Shown piece by piece: positions 7,719 to 16,528 of a stretch of 64,000 bases of DNA. This stretch comes from Streptomyces bathyalis (GTDB taxonomy: Bacteria > Actinomycetota > Actinomycetes > Streptomycetales > Streptomycetaceae). Position 1 is the stretch's first letter, and each line of letters begins with the position of its first letter. Position numbers and translations under genes: made by a program. The notes beneath the pieces were generated by a model. It was not told the origin of the DNA. It saw only the letters and a list, made by a program, of their open reading frames with translations, and did no database searches. The stretch covers positions 1,550,001 through 1,614,000 of the forward strand of contig NZ_CP048882.1 in assembly GCF_015910445.1 (NCBI RefSeq), in the 5' to 3' direction.

Positions 7719-9809
7719 CTACTTCCCGTTCCCGCCGGGCTTCCCGTTCCCGCCCGGCTTCCCGCCGCTCTTGTTCCTGCCCGCGCGTCCCGTTCCCGGT
7801 CGCGCCGCCGGCCCGCGCCGCACGGCACCGGGCGCGTTCCACTCCGCGCGCTTCCTGAGGCGCTTGCGCGCCAGTTCGGAGGACTCCAGCTGCCACGGCA
7901 CGGACGTCACCATGACGCCCGGTGTGTAGAGCAGCCGGCCCTTCAGGCGCAACGCGCTCTGGTTGTGCAGGAGTTGCTCGTACCAGCGGCCCACGACGTA
8001 CTCCGGGATGTAGACGCTCACGAGGTCCCGGGGGTTCTCCGTACGCAGCCGCTTGACGTAGTCGATGACGGGCCGCGTGATCTCGCGGTAGGGCGAGTCC
8101 AGGATCTTCAGCGGTACGTCGATCCCGGTCTCCTCCCACTCCCTTCGCAGCTGTGCCGTCTCCTGCGCGTCAACGCTGATGGTGAGGGCCTCGAGACTGT
8201 CCGAGCGCATCAGCTTCGCGTACGCGAGCGCGCGCAGCGTCGGCTTGTGGGTCTTGGAGACGAGCACGATGGAGTGCACGCGGGAGGGGCGTACGCGCTT
8301 CTCGTCCGGGTCGTCGGCGACGAGTTCCTCGGACACGAGGTCGTAGTGGCGGCGGATCGCGGTCATCACGGCATAGAAGAGCAGCATGCCCAGCAGCGAG
8401 ACCCAGGCGCCGTGCGAGAACTTCGTCACGAGCACCACCACGAGGACGAGCCCGGTGAAGAAGGCCCCGAACGCATTGATGGTGCGGGAGCGGTGCATGC
8501 GGCGGCGCGCGGCCTGGTCGGACTCCTGGGAGAGCAGCCGGTTCCAGTGCCGGACCATCCCGGTCTGGCTGAGCGTGAAGGAGACGAAGACGCCGACGAT
8601 GTAGAGCTGGATGAGGCGGGTCGAGTCGGCGTTGTAGATCACGACGAGTATGGCGGCGGCGCCCGCCAGCAGCACGATGCCGTTGGAGAAGGCGAGCCGG
8701 TCGCCCCGGGTGTGCAACTGCCGTGGCAGGTAACGGTCCTGGGCGAGGATCGAGCCGAGCAGCGGGAAGCCGTTGTAGGCGGTGTTGGCGGCGAGGAAGA
8801 GCACCAGGGCCGTCGCGGCGGCGAGGAAGATGAAGGGGAGGGTGCCGTCGCCGAAGACCGCGGCAGCCACCTGTGAGATGACCGGGTTCTGGGCGTAGCC
8901 GGAGCCGGCCGGCTTACCGTCGATGAGCAGGTCCTTGGCCGGGTTCTCGGCCATCTTCACGTCGGTGGCGAGCGCCAGGACGATGATGCCGCAGAACATC
9001 ACGGCCGCGATGAGCCCCATCATCGCGAGGGTGGTGGCCGCGTTGCGCGACTTGGGCTTACGGAAGGCCGGTACGCCGTTGCTGATGGCCTCGACCCCGG
9101 TGAGGGCCGCACAGCCGGAGGAGAAGGCACGCAGGAGCAGGAAGGCGAGGGCGAACCCCGCGAGTCCGCCGGTGTGTTCGGTCCTGATCTCGAAGTCGGC
9201 GGTGGGTGCGCGCATCTCCTCACCCAGGACGGTCCCGCGTATGACGCCCCAGGCGAGCATCACGAAGACGCCCGCCACGAAACAGTAGGTGGGGATGGCG
9301 AAGAGCTTGCCCGACTCCCGTACGCCGCGCAGGTTCATCAGGGTCAGCAGCACGATGGTGATGACGGCGACGAGGGTCTTGTTCTCGACGATGAACGGCA
9401 CCGCGGAGCCCAGGTTCTCCACCCCGGAGGAGATCGACACGGCGACGGTCAGCACGTAGTCGACGAGCAGGGCGCTGGCGACGGTCAGGCCGGCCCTGCG
9501 GCCCAGGTTCGTGGTGGCGACCTCGTAGTCGCCGCCTCCGGAGGGATACGCGCGGACGTTCTGCCGGTACGAGGCGACGACCGTGAACAGCAGCACCACC
9601 ACGGCCAGGGCGATCCAGGGGCTGAAGTGGTACGCGGAGATTCCCGCGATGGACAGGACGAGGAGAACCTCACCCGGTGCATAGGCCACCGAAGAGAGCG
9701 GGTCGGAGGCAAAGACGGGCAGCGCGATCCGCTTCGGCAGCAGTGTTTCCGCGAGCCGGTCGCTTCGAAGCGCACGCCCGAGCAGAAGTCGCTTCGGTAG
9801 ATGGGTCAT
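7719..9809 (-). CDS. KimA-like APC-superfamily potassium permease
   Basis: A protein of about 696 residues. About twelve transmembrane helices fill residues 25-470, including the APC signature FASDPLSSVAYAPGEVLLV and SGGGDYEVATTNLG. A cytosolic domain of about 200 residues follows and the tail repeats GGNGKPGGNGK. This plan matches KimA, the proton-coupled potassium importer of Bacillus. The divergent neighbours are two TrkA/RCK-type proteins, supporting potassium rather than amino-acid transport. An in-frame GTG nine bases upstream is an alternative start. It would be expected to respond to cyclic di-AMP through partner proteins, by analogy only. Confidence 0.8.
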   Translation of the reverse strand: MTHLPKRLLLGRALRSDRLAETLLPKRIALPVFASDPLSSVAYAPGEVLLVLSIAGISAYHFSPWIALAVVVLLFTVVASYRQNVRAYPSGGGDYEVATTNLGRRAGLTVASALLVDYVLTVAVSISSGVENLGSAVPFIVENKTLVAVITIVLLTLMNLRGVRESGKLFAIPTYCFVAGVFVMLAWGVIRGTVLGEEMRAPTADFEIRTEHTGGLAGFALAFLLLRAFSSGCAALTGVEAISNGVPAFRKPKSRNAATTLAMMGLIAAVMFCGIIVLALATDVKMAENPAKDLLIDGKPAGSGYAQNPVISQVAAAVFGDGTLPFIFLAAATALVLFLAANTAYNGFPLLGSILAQDRYLPRQLHTRGDRLAFSNGIVLLAGAAAILVVIYNADSTRLIQLYIVGVFVSFTLSQTGMVRHWNRLLSQESDQAARRRMHRSRTINAFGAFFTGLVLVVVLVTKFSHGAWVSLLGMLLFYAVMTAIRRHYDLVSEELVADDPDEKRVRPSRVHSIVLVSKTHKPTLRALAYAKLMRSDSLEALTISVDAQETAQLRREWEETGIDVPLKILDSPYREITRPVIDYVKRLRTENPRDLVSVYIPEYVVGRWYEQLLHNQSALRLKGRLLYTPGVMVTSVPWQLESSELARKRLRKRAEWNAPGAVRRGPAARPGTGRAGRNKSGGKPGGNGKPGGNGK

Positions 9810-9887
9810 CCTGGGCACGGGGAGGATCGTATGCGGTCAGCCGTGCGATCCTGAGACGGCCCGCTGTATGTGACGAGAGGGACGGGC

Positions 9888-10556
9888 GTGCATGTTGTGA
9901 TCATGGGCTGCGGCCGGGTTGGCGCTGAGCTCGCGCAGGCGTTGGAGCAGCAGGGCCACACCGTCGCGGTCGTGGACCAGGACCCGACGGCTTTCCGCCG
10001 CCTGGGCTCGGGCTTCGGCGGGCGCAGGGTCTCCGGAGTCGGCTTCGACCAGGACACCCTGCGCGAGGCCGGAATCGAGGAGGCCGGGGCGTTCGCCGCG
10101 GTCAGCAGCGGTGACAACTCGAACATCATCGCGGCCAGGGTCGCACGGGAGATGTTCGGCATCGAGCACGTGGCAGCACGCATCTACGACCCGAAGCGCG
10201 CCGAGGTCTATCAGCGTCTCGGCATCCCCACGGTGGCCACGGTGCGCTGGACGGCCGACCAGATGCTGCGCCGGCTGCTGCCCTCCGGGGCGGAGCCCCT
10301 GTGGCGGGATCCCAGCGGCGGCGTGCAGCTCGCGGAGGTGCACACGTCCTCGAACTGGGTCGGCCACCGCGTCAGCCGGCTCCAGGAGGAGGCAGGGGTC
10401 CGGGTCGCCTTCCTCACCAGGGTGGGCGAGGCGATGCTGCCGACCTCGGAGACGGTTCTGCAGGAGGGCGATCTGGTGCATGTGATGATGCGCTGCGATC
10501 AGATCGACGAGGTGGAGGCCGTCTTCACGACGGGCCCCGAGGAGGGCCGCTCGTGA
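9888..10556 (+). CDS. TrkA/RCK-type potassium uptake regulatory protein (first of pair)
   Basis: A 222-residue protein with an N-terminal Rossmann TrkA_N domain (HVVIMGCGRVGAELAQAL, residues 2-19, binding NAD(H)) and a C-terminal RCK_C domain (about residues 140-215). The start is the GTG at 9888 with GAGAGGG seven bases upstream. A GTG at 9870 lacks a ribosome site. It corresponds to CeoB in mycobacteria and is followed after 34 bp by a second TrkA protein. Both diverge from the KimA-like permease, suggesting that they gate or regulate it in response to nucleotide state. Confidence 0.85.
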   Translation: MHVVIMGCGRVGAELAQALEQQGHTVAVVDQDPTAFRRLGSGFGGRRVSGVGFDQDTLREAGIEEAGAFAAVSSGDNSNIIAARVAREMFGIEHVAARIYDPKRAEVYQRLGIPTVATVRWTADQMLRRLLPSGAEPLWRDPSGGVQLAEVHTSSNWVGHRVSRLQEEAGVRVAFLTRVGEAMLPTSETVLQEGDLVHVMMRCDQIDEVEAVFTTGPEEGRS

Positions 10557-10590
10557 CCGGCGTACGCACAGCGAACAGGGGACTCGGCCG

Positions 10591-11259
10591 ATGAGGGTAG
10601 CTATTGCGGGCGCCGGCGCAGTGGGCCGCTCGATCGCGGGCGAGCTGCTGGAGAACGGGCACGAGGTGCTGCTCATCGACAAGGCTCCGACGGCGATCTC
10701 GGTGGAGCGCGTGCCGCAGGCCGAGTGGCTGCTGGCCGACGCCTGCGAGATCACCTCACTCGACGAGGCCGCGCTGGAGCGCTGCAACGTGGTGATCGCG
10801 GCCACCGGCGACGACAAGGTCAACCTGGTGGTCTCGCTGCTCGCCAAGACGGAGTACGGCGTTCCGAGGGTCGTCTCGCGCGTCAACAACCCGAAGAACG
10901 AATGGCTGTTCAACGAGTCGTGGGGCGTCGACGTCGCCGTGTCGACGCCGCGGCTGATGTCGGCCCTCGTCGAGGAGGCCGTCAGCGTCGGCGATCTGGT
11001 GCGGCTGCTGCGCTTCTCGCAGGGCGACGCGAACCTCGTCGAGCTGACGCTGCCGCCTGAGGCGGCACTGGCCGGCACGCGCGTGGGCGACGTGACGTGG
11101 CCCGAGGACACGGCTCTGGTCACCATCATCCGCGGCAACCGCGTGCTGGTGCCGGACGACGACGACGCGCTGGAGGTGGGCGACGAGCTGCTGTTCGTGG
11201 CCGCCCCGGCGCGCGAGGAGCAGCTGGAGGACCTGCTGTCGGTGCGCGGCGGCGGTTAG
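10591..11259 (+). CDS. TrkA/RCK-type potassium uptake regulatory protein (second of pair)
   Basis: A 222-residue paralogue of the preceding gene, with MRVAIAGAGAVGRSIAGELL at the N-terminus (Rossmann NAD-binding) and a C-terminal RCK_C domain (about residues 138-215, ending in a short Gly tail). It corresponds to CeoC. The two subunits likely form a hetero-octameric ring under a potassium channel or permease. The pair is closed by a perfect hairpin directly at the stop codon. Confidence 0.85.
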   Translation: MRVAIAGAGAVGRSIAGELLENGHEVLLIDKAPTAISVERVPQAEWLLADACEITSLDEAALERCNVVIAATGDDKVNLVVSLLAKTEYGVPRVVSRVNNPKNEWLFNESWGVDVAVSTPRLMSALVEEAVSVGDLVRLLRFSQGDANLVELTLPPEAALAGTRVGDVTWPEDTALVTIIRGNRVLVPDDDDALEVGDELLFVAAPAREEQLEDLLSVRGGG

Positions 11260-11280
11260 GCCCTGTCCGAGGACAGGGCC
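11259..11280 (+). terminator. Hairpin after the TrkA pair
   Basis: GGCCCTGTCC (11259-11268) pairs perfectly with GGACAGGGCC (11271-11280) around a GA loop. The stem begins at the last base of the stop codon of the second TrkA gene. Confidence 0.75.
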
Positions 11281-11316
11281 TGGGTCACCGCAAACCGGAG
11301 GCGCCGCGAGCGCTCC

Positions 11317-12234
11317 TCAGCGGCGGTGCCGTCCGCCCTGACCGGGCGCGTGGCCGCCGGAAGCCGGCGGGTCGTCACGGAGGCGTTCCGAGTCGGCGAG
11401 CAGCGCGCGTGATGCCTCGTCGGCGAACTCCTCGCCGATGGCGTCGAGCGTCCTGCGCTGGGCCTGCTCCCGCTTCTCCCGCTCCTCGCGCTCCTGTTCG
11501 GCCTTCTCCTCCGCCTCCATCTCCGCGATGACGTTGATGGGGGCGGGCGCCTTGGCGAGGAAGATCCATGTCAGATAGACGGCCAGCAGGAACGGCGGGA
11601 TCTTCAGCGCCACCGTCACCCAGCCGAACCGCGTGGTGTCGCCCCACAGATACAGCGGGAAGAGGATGGCGCACTTGCCGAGCAGGATGAGGCCCCACGC
11701 GTAACTGGCCTTCGTGTAGGCCTTTTTGCGGCCCGGGTTCCTCTTGCGCCAGGAGAGGTTCTCCTTGAAGACCGGCCCCAGCACGAGGCCCAGCAGGGGC
11801 ACGCCGGCGGCCGCGGTGACGAGGTACGCGAGCGCCAGTCCCAGCGTGTAGAACATGCCCGGCAGATAGAAGTCCTTGGCGTTGCCGGTCATCATCGCGA
11901 AGATCACGCCGATGGCGACGCCGAAGATGCCGCTGAAGGCGTGCTTGACGGTGTCACGGCGGATCAGCCGCGTCACGCCCAGGACGGCCGAGATCGCGAG
12001 GGCGGTCAGCGCCGCGAAGTGGATGTCCTTGTTGACCGTGTAGATCGTGATGAAGACCAGTCCTGGAAGGGTCGTCTCCACCAGCCCGCGGACTCCGCCG
12101 AAGGCTTCGAAGAGCGCGGCTTCGGTGACGGCGCGCGAGGCAACCGCCTCTCCGTCGGCCCCGGTTCCGGATTCCGGGCCTGTACCGGTCCGTGCTCCGG
12201 TTCCGTCAGCGGTCGGCTTGTCGAGGGGGGTCAC
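11317..12234 (-). CDS. DUF3159 integral membrane protein
   Basis: A 305-residue protein. An acidic, Gly/Thr-rich N-terminus (residues 1-35) is followed by about six transmembrane helices in paired hairpins (about residues 45-230) and a charged coiled tail rich in Glu and Arg (about residues 240-275). The pattern matches the DUF3159 family, conserved in actinobacteria downstream of an OB-fold protein gene exactly as here (3 bp gap). The biochemical role is unknown. It is the last gene of the dut-region operon, and its tail may contact cytosolic partners. Confidence 0.8.
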   Translation of the reverse strand: MTPLDKPTADGTGARTGTGPESGTGADGEAVASRAVTEAALFEAFGGVRGLVETTLPGLVFITIYTVNKDIHFAALTALAISAVLGVTRLIRRDTVKHAFSGIFGVAIGVIFAMMTGNAKDFYLPGMFYTLGLALAYLVTAAAGVPLLGLVLGPVFKENLSWRKRNPGRKKAYTKASYAWGLILLGKCAILFPLYLWGDTTRFGWVTVALKIPPFLLAVYLTWIFLAKAPAPINVIAEMEAEEKAEQEREEREKREQAQRRTLDAIGEEFADEASRALLADSERLRDDPPASGGHAPGQGGRHRR

Positions 12235-12237
12235 CCA

Positions 12238-12645
12238 CTACTCCTGTCCGAGGGGTCGCAACTCGTACTTGGGGTTGAACATCACCGGTCGGCCGTGGTT
12301 CATCGAGATCCGCCCCCATGCGATGAGACCGCGGCCGGGTTCGATGCCCGCGATGGCACGGCGGCCCAGCCAGACCACGTCGAGAGCGGCGGACCCGTCG
12401 AAGAGCTCCGCCTCCAGTGTCGGCACCCCCGCCCGGGGGCGCAGGGTGACGGTGCGCAGCGTACCTGTCACCCGCACGATCTGGCGGTCACCGCAGGCAG
12501 CGATGCGCGTGCAACCGGTGCTGTCGGCCTCCTGCTGCAGCTCCTGCGAGTGCAGTTCCTCCTCGGACGAGGACAGCCGCTCCAGGAAGCGCTTGAACCG
12601 CCCGCCTCCGCCCTCTGCCTTGTCTGCTCGGGTGGCGCCACTCAT
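12238..12645 (-). CDS. OB-fold nucleic-acid-binding protein
   Basis: A 135-residue protein with a charged helical N-terminus (about residues 15-40) and an OB-fold core (about residues 45-125). The core contains RQIVRVTGTLRTVTLRP, ALDVVWLGRRAIAGIEPG and a strand pair ending PKYELRPLGQE, a RecG-wedge-like OB pattern. It is conserved next to the DUF3159 gene in actinobacteria and probably forms an operon with it (3 bp between stop and start). Binding of single-stranded nucleic acid is inferred from the fold. No catalytic residues are seen. The start MSGATRADK is chosen over an upstream reading that crosses the hairpin region. Confidence 0.75.
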   Translation of the reverse strand: MSGATRADKAEGGGGRFKRFLERLSSSEEELHSQELQQEADSTGCTRIAACGDRQIVRVTGTLRTVTLRPRAGVPTLEAELFDGSAALDVVWLGRRAIAGIEPGRGLIAWGRISMNHGRPVMFNPKYELRPLGQE

Positions 12646-12755
12646 GCTGCCAGCGTACCGGTGAGACTCCCCTGCGACGGCGGCCGTTGTCCCTAAGCGC
12701 AACGGCGCGCGGGCGCCCAGCGCAGCAGCGGCGCCGGGACGACCGCCCGGCACGC

Positions 12756-12804
12756 GACGAGCCGCCGGCGGCCCGCTCCGGGCGGGCACACGCGGCGGCT
12801 CGTC
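12756..12804 (-). terminator. Hairpin after the dut-DUF3710 unit
   Basis: GACGAGCCGCCG (12756-12767) pairs with CGGCGGCTCGTC (12793-12804), with an inner GC-rich stem in the loop. It is 22 bp after the DUF3710 stop and separates that unit from the OB-fold/DUF3159 genes. Confidence 0.6.
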
Positions 12805-12826
12805 GTACGGGCGGCGGGTCGCGGGG

Positions 12827-13603
12827 TCAGCGCACCTCGGTGATCTCGGGGCCGCGCTGCAGCTTGTCGAGGCCGCCCGCAAAGCGGGAGCCCTCTTCGA
12901 CGGTCTCCTGCTGGACGCCGTCCGGCACCATCTGGGCATCCTCCGGCAGCTTGAGGACGATCGGGTCGCGGGGCGCCATCGGGGACTCGCCGCGCACGAT
13001 CACCGTGTCCTGGAAGACCTGCTCCAGCAGCCCGCCCATCTGCGGCTGCACCGCGCCCTGGCCGGAGATCACGCCGCGCAGGAACCAGCGGGGGCCGTCG
13101 ACGCCGACGAAGCGCACGACCTGCACCCCGTTCGTACCGTCGGGGAGCTGCACCGGGACCTGGGCGCGCAGTTCCCAGCCCAGCGGGCCCTCGACCTCGT
13201 CGATCACACCGCCCTGCTTGGTGATGCCGGTCGCGATCTCCTCGCGTACCTCCTCCCACAGGCCCTCGCGCTTGGGTGCGGCGAAGGCCTGCAGCTGGAG
13301 AGCGCTGTCCTGGACGACGAGCGTGGCCGCGACGATCGACTCGCCCGCGACCTCGACACGCAGCTCCATGCCCTCCACGCCCGGCACGTACATGCCGCCG
13401 AGGTTGACCCGGCCGTTGCCGGGGTCGGTGACCTCGGTCACGTCCCAGGGACCGTCGGGACGCGGCGCCGGCGGAAGCTTCACACGCGTCGCGTCCGCGT
13501 CGACGGAGCGGGAATCATCCGGAGCGGCGTCCTGCTCGTACGAGCCGAAGTCGTCCGAGGTGCCGTCAGGCTCTTCGCTCTTCTTGCGACGACGTCCGAA
13601 CAC
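12827..13603 (-). CDS. DUF3710 family protein
   Basis: A 258-residue protein that begins MFGRRRKKSEEP and has a low-complexity acidic linker (to about residue 45). A beta-rich DUF3710 core follows, with conserved GPWDVTEV, LWEEVREEI and RWFLRGVISGQGA. Family members are found next to dut throughout actinobacteria, as here, where the start is one base after the dut stop. A role in nucleotide or genome maintenance is only suggested by this linkage. No catalytic motif is visible. Translational coupling to dut is likely. Confidence 0.85.
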   Translation of the reverse strand: MFGRRRKKSEEPDGTSDDFGSYEQDAAPDDSRSVDADATRVKLPPAPRPDGPWDVTEVTDPGNGRVNLGGMYVPGVEGMELRVEVAGESIVAATLVVQDSALQLQAFAAPKREGLWEEVREEIATGITKQGGVIDEVEGPLGWELRAQVPVQLPDGTNGVQVVRFVGVDGPRWFLRGVISGQGAVQPQMGGLLEQVFQDTVIVRGESPMAPRDPIVLKLPEDAQMVPDGVQQETVEEGSRFAGGLDKLQRGPEITEVR

Positions 13604-13604
13604 G

Positions 13605-14126
13605 TCACTGTCCTCTCAGGTCGGAATGCCGGTCGGCCCCGACCGGAACGTAGTCATTCTGATGTGCGGCGGTCTGGCTGTGACCGCCTGTGGAGCCGAA
13701 TCCCCCCGCGGCCCGCGCCGAGCCCGGCAACTCCGCCACCTCGTGGAAACGCACTTGCTCCACTTGCTGGACGACGAGTTGGGCAATGCGGTCGAGACGC
13801 TCGAACCGCACGGTCTCGCGCGGATCAAGATTGGCCACGATCACCTTGATCTCTCCACGGTACCCGGCATCGACCGTTCCGGGTGCATTGACCAAGGAGA
13901 TGCCGCAGCGAGCTGCGAGCCCCGAGCGGGGGTGCACGAACGCCGCGTAGCCCTCCGGCAGAGCGATGGAGATCCCCGTGGGCAGCACGGCGCGCTCGCC
14001 GGGCGCCAGCTCCGCCGCTTCCGTGGTCACCAGGTCGCAGCCCGCGTCGCCGGGGTGGGCGTAGGCGGGCACGGGAACGCCCGGGTCCAGGCGCTGCAGC
14101 ATGACGTCGACGGGCCGGCGGCTCAC
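13605..14126 (-). CDS. dut: dUTP diphosphatase
   Basis: A 173-residue trimeric-type dUTPase with all five motifs in order: AHPGDAGCDL (about 23-32), PRSGLA (about 66-71), GTVDAGYRGEI (about 83-93), RIAQLVV (about 112-118) and the P-loop-like AAGGFGSTG (about 139-147). It hydrolyses dUTP to dUMP and pyrophosphate, keeping uracil out of DNA and supplying thymidylate synthesis. The C-terminus extends about 25 residues past motif 5, which is longer than usual. The ATG overlaps the stop of the thioesterase gene upstream by four bases. Confidence 0.95.
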   Translation of the reverse strand: MSRRPVDVMLQRLDPGVPVPAYAHPGDAGCDLVTTEAAELAPGERAVLPTGISIALPEGYAAFVHPRSGLAARCGISLVNAPGTVDAGYRGEIKVIVANLDPRETVRFERLDRIAQLVVQQVEQVRFHEVAELPGSARAAGGFGSTGGHSQTAAHQNDYVPVGADRHSDLRGQ

Positions 14127-14752
14127 GGGTTCACCTCGAATGCACGGGCCCGCCGGACCTGGTCGGGGTCGGCCATGGCGGCCTTGATCTCCTCGTCGCG
14201 CCCGTGGTCGGTGAAGTGCTCCACCTGCACCTTGATGAAGAGGGCCTCGGCGCGCACGGCGACGGGTCCGTCGGGGCCGCCGATCCGGCCCGTCGCCCTG
14301 GTGAAGACCTTCCGGCCCTGAACCGCGGACGCGGTCGCGCTCAGATGAAGCACGGTGTCGACCGGGACCGGGCGGACGAAGTCCGTCTCAAGGCGCCCCG
14401 TCACCATGATCGTGTGCATGAGCCAGCACAGGGAGCCCATCGTCTCGTCGAGGGCCGTGGACAGCACGCCTCCGTGCGCGAGACCGGGAGCGCCCTGGTG
14501 CACGGGCCGCACCCTGAACTCGGCGGTGACGTCGACGCCTTCGCCCGCTCTGATCTCCAGGTGCAGGCCGTGCGCCTGGTCGGCGCCGCAGCCGAAACAC
14601 TGCCCGTAGTGGGAGCCGAGGAGCTCCCCGGGCGCCGGTGCGTCGGGGTGTCGCACCGCTGCGCCGGCGCCGGGCGGCGGCGTCAGTGATGTCTTCGGCG
14701 GATGGTGCCTGCCCGAGGTCTCGGGCGTGTTCCGCGGTCGGGCTGTACTCAC
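14123..14752 (-). CDS. PaaI/hot-dog-fold acyl-CoA thioesterase
   Basis: A 209-residue protein. The first 50 residues are Pro/Thr-rich and variable. The hot-dog domain (about residues 60-190) shows CFGCG, APGLAHGGVLSTALDETMG (the HGG and D/E of the PaaI family active site) and DFVRPVPVDT. It should hydrolyse acyl-CoA thioesters, substrate unknown. The GTG at 14752 is preferred, with an AAGG element upstream. Coupling to dut by a four-base ATGA overlap is clear. It diverges from the DUF3093 gene. Confidence 0.8.
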   Translation of the reverse strand: MSTARPRNTPETSGRHHPPKTSLTPPPGAGAAVRHPDAPAPGELLGSHYGQCFGCGADQAHGLHLEIRAGEGVDVTAEFRVRPVHQGAPGLAHGGVLSTALDETMGSLCWLMHTIMVTGRLETDFVRPVPVDTVLHLSATASAVQGRKVFTRATGRIGGPDGPVAVRAEALFIKVQVEHFTDHGRDEEIKAAMADPDQVRRARAFEVNP

Positions 14753-14846
14753 GTGTGCAGACCTTACCGCCGAGTTGACTGCGGATGACGAAGAAGGGAC
14801 GCGGACCCCGGTCCTGGGCCTTGTCCGCGCGTGACAGGCTGGGCGC

Positions 14847-15326
14847 ATGGTTGCTCAGGAACGCCCCTACGACGAACGCCTCACGGCTCCCCGCTCCTGG
14901 TGGCTCATCGCCGCTCTGGTGGGCGTCGGGGGCGCGCTGGTGATGCTTCCCCTGGGCGTTCTGCCGATGCTCGGCGGGCTGGCCGTGACGGGCGTCCTCG
15001 CCGCGGTGGCGGTCAGTTCGTACGGCTCCGCGCGCATCCGCGTCGTCGCGGATTCGCTGGTCGCGGGCGACGCACGCGTACCGCTGTCGGCGCTGGGCAC
15101 CACGCACGTGCTGGACGAGGAGGAAGCCTTCGCCTGGCGCACGCACAAGTCGGATCCGCGCGCTCACATGTTGCTGCGCAGCTACATCAGGACAGCGGTG
15201 CGTGTGGAGGTGACGGATCCGGCGGACCCGACGCCGTACATCTATCTCTCGACGCGTACGCCGCGGAGGCTGGCCGATGCGCTCGCTGCGGCCGCCGCCG
15301 GTCCGCGGCGGACCGCAGCTGAGTGA
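14847..15326 (+). CDS. DUF3093 membrane protein
   Basis: A 159-residue protein with two adjacent transmembrane helices near the N-terminus (about residues 18-55), followed by a cytosolic beta-rich domain containing YGSARIRVVADSLVAGDARV and YIYLSTRTPRRLADAL. This matches DUF3093, an actinobacteria-specific family always found near dut. The gene diverges from the thioesterase-dut operon with 94 bp between. Function unknown. The fold resembles a PH-like bacterial domain. Confidence 0.85.
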   Translation: MVAQERPYDERLTAPRSWWLIAALVGVGGALVMLPLGVLPMLGGLAVTGVLAAVAVSSYGSARIRVVADSLVAGDARVPLSALGTTHVLDEEEAFAWRTHKSDPRAHMLLRSYIRTAVRVEVTDPADPTPYIYLSTRTPRRLADALAAAAAGPRRTAAE

Positions 15327-15394
15327 GGATTCCGGGCCGGTCCGCCAGCGCTGCGATGTGCGGTGTGAGGACGCCGGCTGCCGCGAGGAGAGTC

Positions 15395-16111
15395 TCAGCG
15401 TGAGGACGGCGGCAGTGCGGCCCTGCCCGCCGGTCCGAGGCCGTCGTGGCCCTCGTAGGCGTCGCCGGGCGGAAGCGCCTCCCAGCCGTTTCCGGCGGCA
15501 CGCAGGTCGTCGCGGATCTTTCCGGCGATCTTCTTCGTGTCCCGGCTGTTCATGACGGCGCCCACGGCCGCGCCGACCATGAAGGGCGTCAGGTTCGGCA
15601 GGTTGCGGACGGTCCGCTTGAGCAGCTGCTGCCGCAGCTCACGCTTCATCTGCCCGCCGAGTGCGGCGTTGAGCGTGGTGGGCCTGGTGACGTCGATGCC
15701 ACGCTCGGACGTCCACGCTCCGAGGTAGGCGGCCGCCCGCTGCTTCACGTTGCCGGGCGGACGGCGTCCGTAGACCTCGTGCAGCTCGGCGATGAGCTTC
15801 AGCTCGACGGAGGCGACTCCGACGATCTCCGCGGCGAGCTCGGCGGGCATCGCCGGCGGAACCGGCAGCATCGCCGCGGCGCCGACTCCGGCGCCCACGG
15901 TCGCCGAACCGCGTACGGCTCCGGCGACCAGCTTGTCCGCGATCTCCTCCGGCCCCAGGCCGGGGAACTGCTTTCGCAGGGTCTCCAGGTCGCGCACCGG
16001 GATACGGGGCGCGATATCGATCACACGGTCGGCGACGAGCCCCAGAAAGGCCCGCACCTTGCCGCGCTGCTCCGCGTCATCTCCGGCCTCGCCGCCCCCT
16101 TGCGCGGCCAC
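15395..16111 (-). CDS. Conserved actinobacterial protein, EcsC-like
   Basis: A 238-residue, mostly helical protein with weak amphipathic or membrane-active segments at about residues 75-90 (GSATVGAGVGAAAMLPVP) and 180-190 (FMVGAAVGAVMNSRDTKKI). The alternation of helical pairs and the GAAVGAVMN motif recall EcsC-family proteins, a weak resemblance. It starts at a GTG (VAAQGGGE). It is conserved beside the DUF4193 gene in Streptomyces. The biochemical function is not known. Confidence 0.6.
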   Translation of the reverse strand: MAAQGGGEAGDDAEQRGKVRAFLGLVADRVIDIAPRIPVRDLETLRKQFPGLGPEEIADKLVAGAVRGSATVGAGVGAAAMLPVPPAMPAELAAEIVGVASVELKLIAELHEVYGRRPPGNVKQRAAAYLGAWTSERGIDVTRPTTLNAALGGQMKRELRQQLLKRTVRNLPNLTPFMVGAAVGAVMNSRDTKKIAGKIRDDLRAAGNGWEALPPGDAYEGHDGLGPAGRAALPPSSR

Positions 16112-16228
16112 GGGAGACGGGACCGCTGACGGGACTTCGCGGGAACGGGTACGAGCGAGGTTCGCTGGTCAGGCGCTCCTCGCTCGTCGTCACGCGTTTC
16201 GTCCGCCACTACGGCAGCCCCGCTCCAC

Positions 16229-16528
16229 TCAGGCCGCGCAGTCGCGGCAGATCGGCTGGCCGTTCTTCTCGGCAGCCAGCTGCGACCGGTGGTGGACGAG
16301 GAAGCAGCTCATGCACGTGAACTCGTCGGCCTGCCGTGGCAGGACCCGTACGGACAGCTCCTCGTTGGAGAGGTCCGCGCCGGGCAGCTCCAGGCCCTCG
16401 GCCTGCTCGAACTCGTCCACGTCCACGTTGGACGCCGACTTGTCGTTACGCCGGGCCTTCAGCTCTTCGATGCTGTCTTCGTTGACGTCGTCATCGGTCT
16501 TGCGTGGAGTGTCGTAATCCGTAGCCAC
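16229..16528 (-). CDS. DUF4193 family protein
   Basis: A 99-residue acidic protein. The N-terminal half is charged (YDTPRKTDDDVNEDSIEELK). The C-terminal half holds two cysteine pairs, CMSC and CRDC, with an intervening HH, a likely zinc ribbon. DUF4193 is an actinobacterial family of unknown role that is essential or strongly conserved in several genera. The ATG is preceded by a strong GGGGGAGAG ribosome site. Confidence 0.9.
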   Translation of the reverse strand: MATDYDTPRKTDDDVNEDSIEELKARRNDKSASNVDVDEFEQAEGLELPGADLSNEELSVRVLPRQADEFTCMSCFLVHHRSQLAAEKNGQPICRDCAA

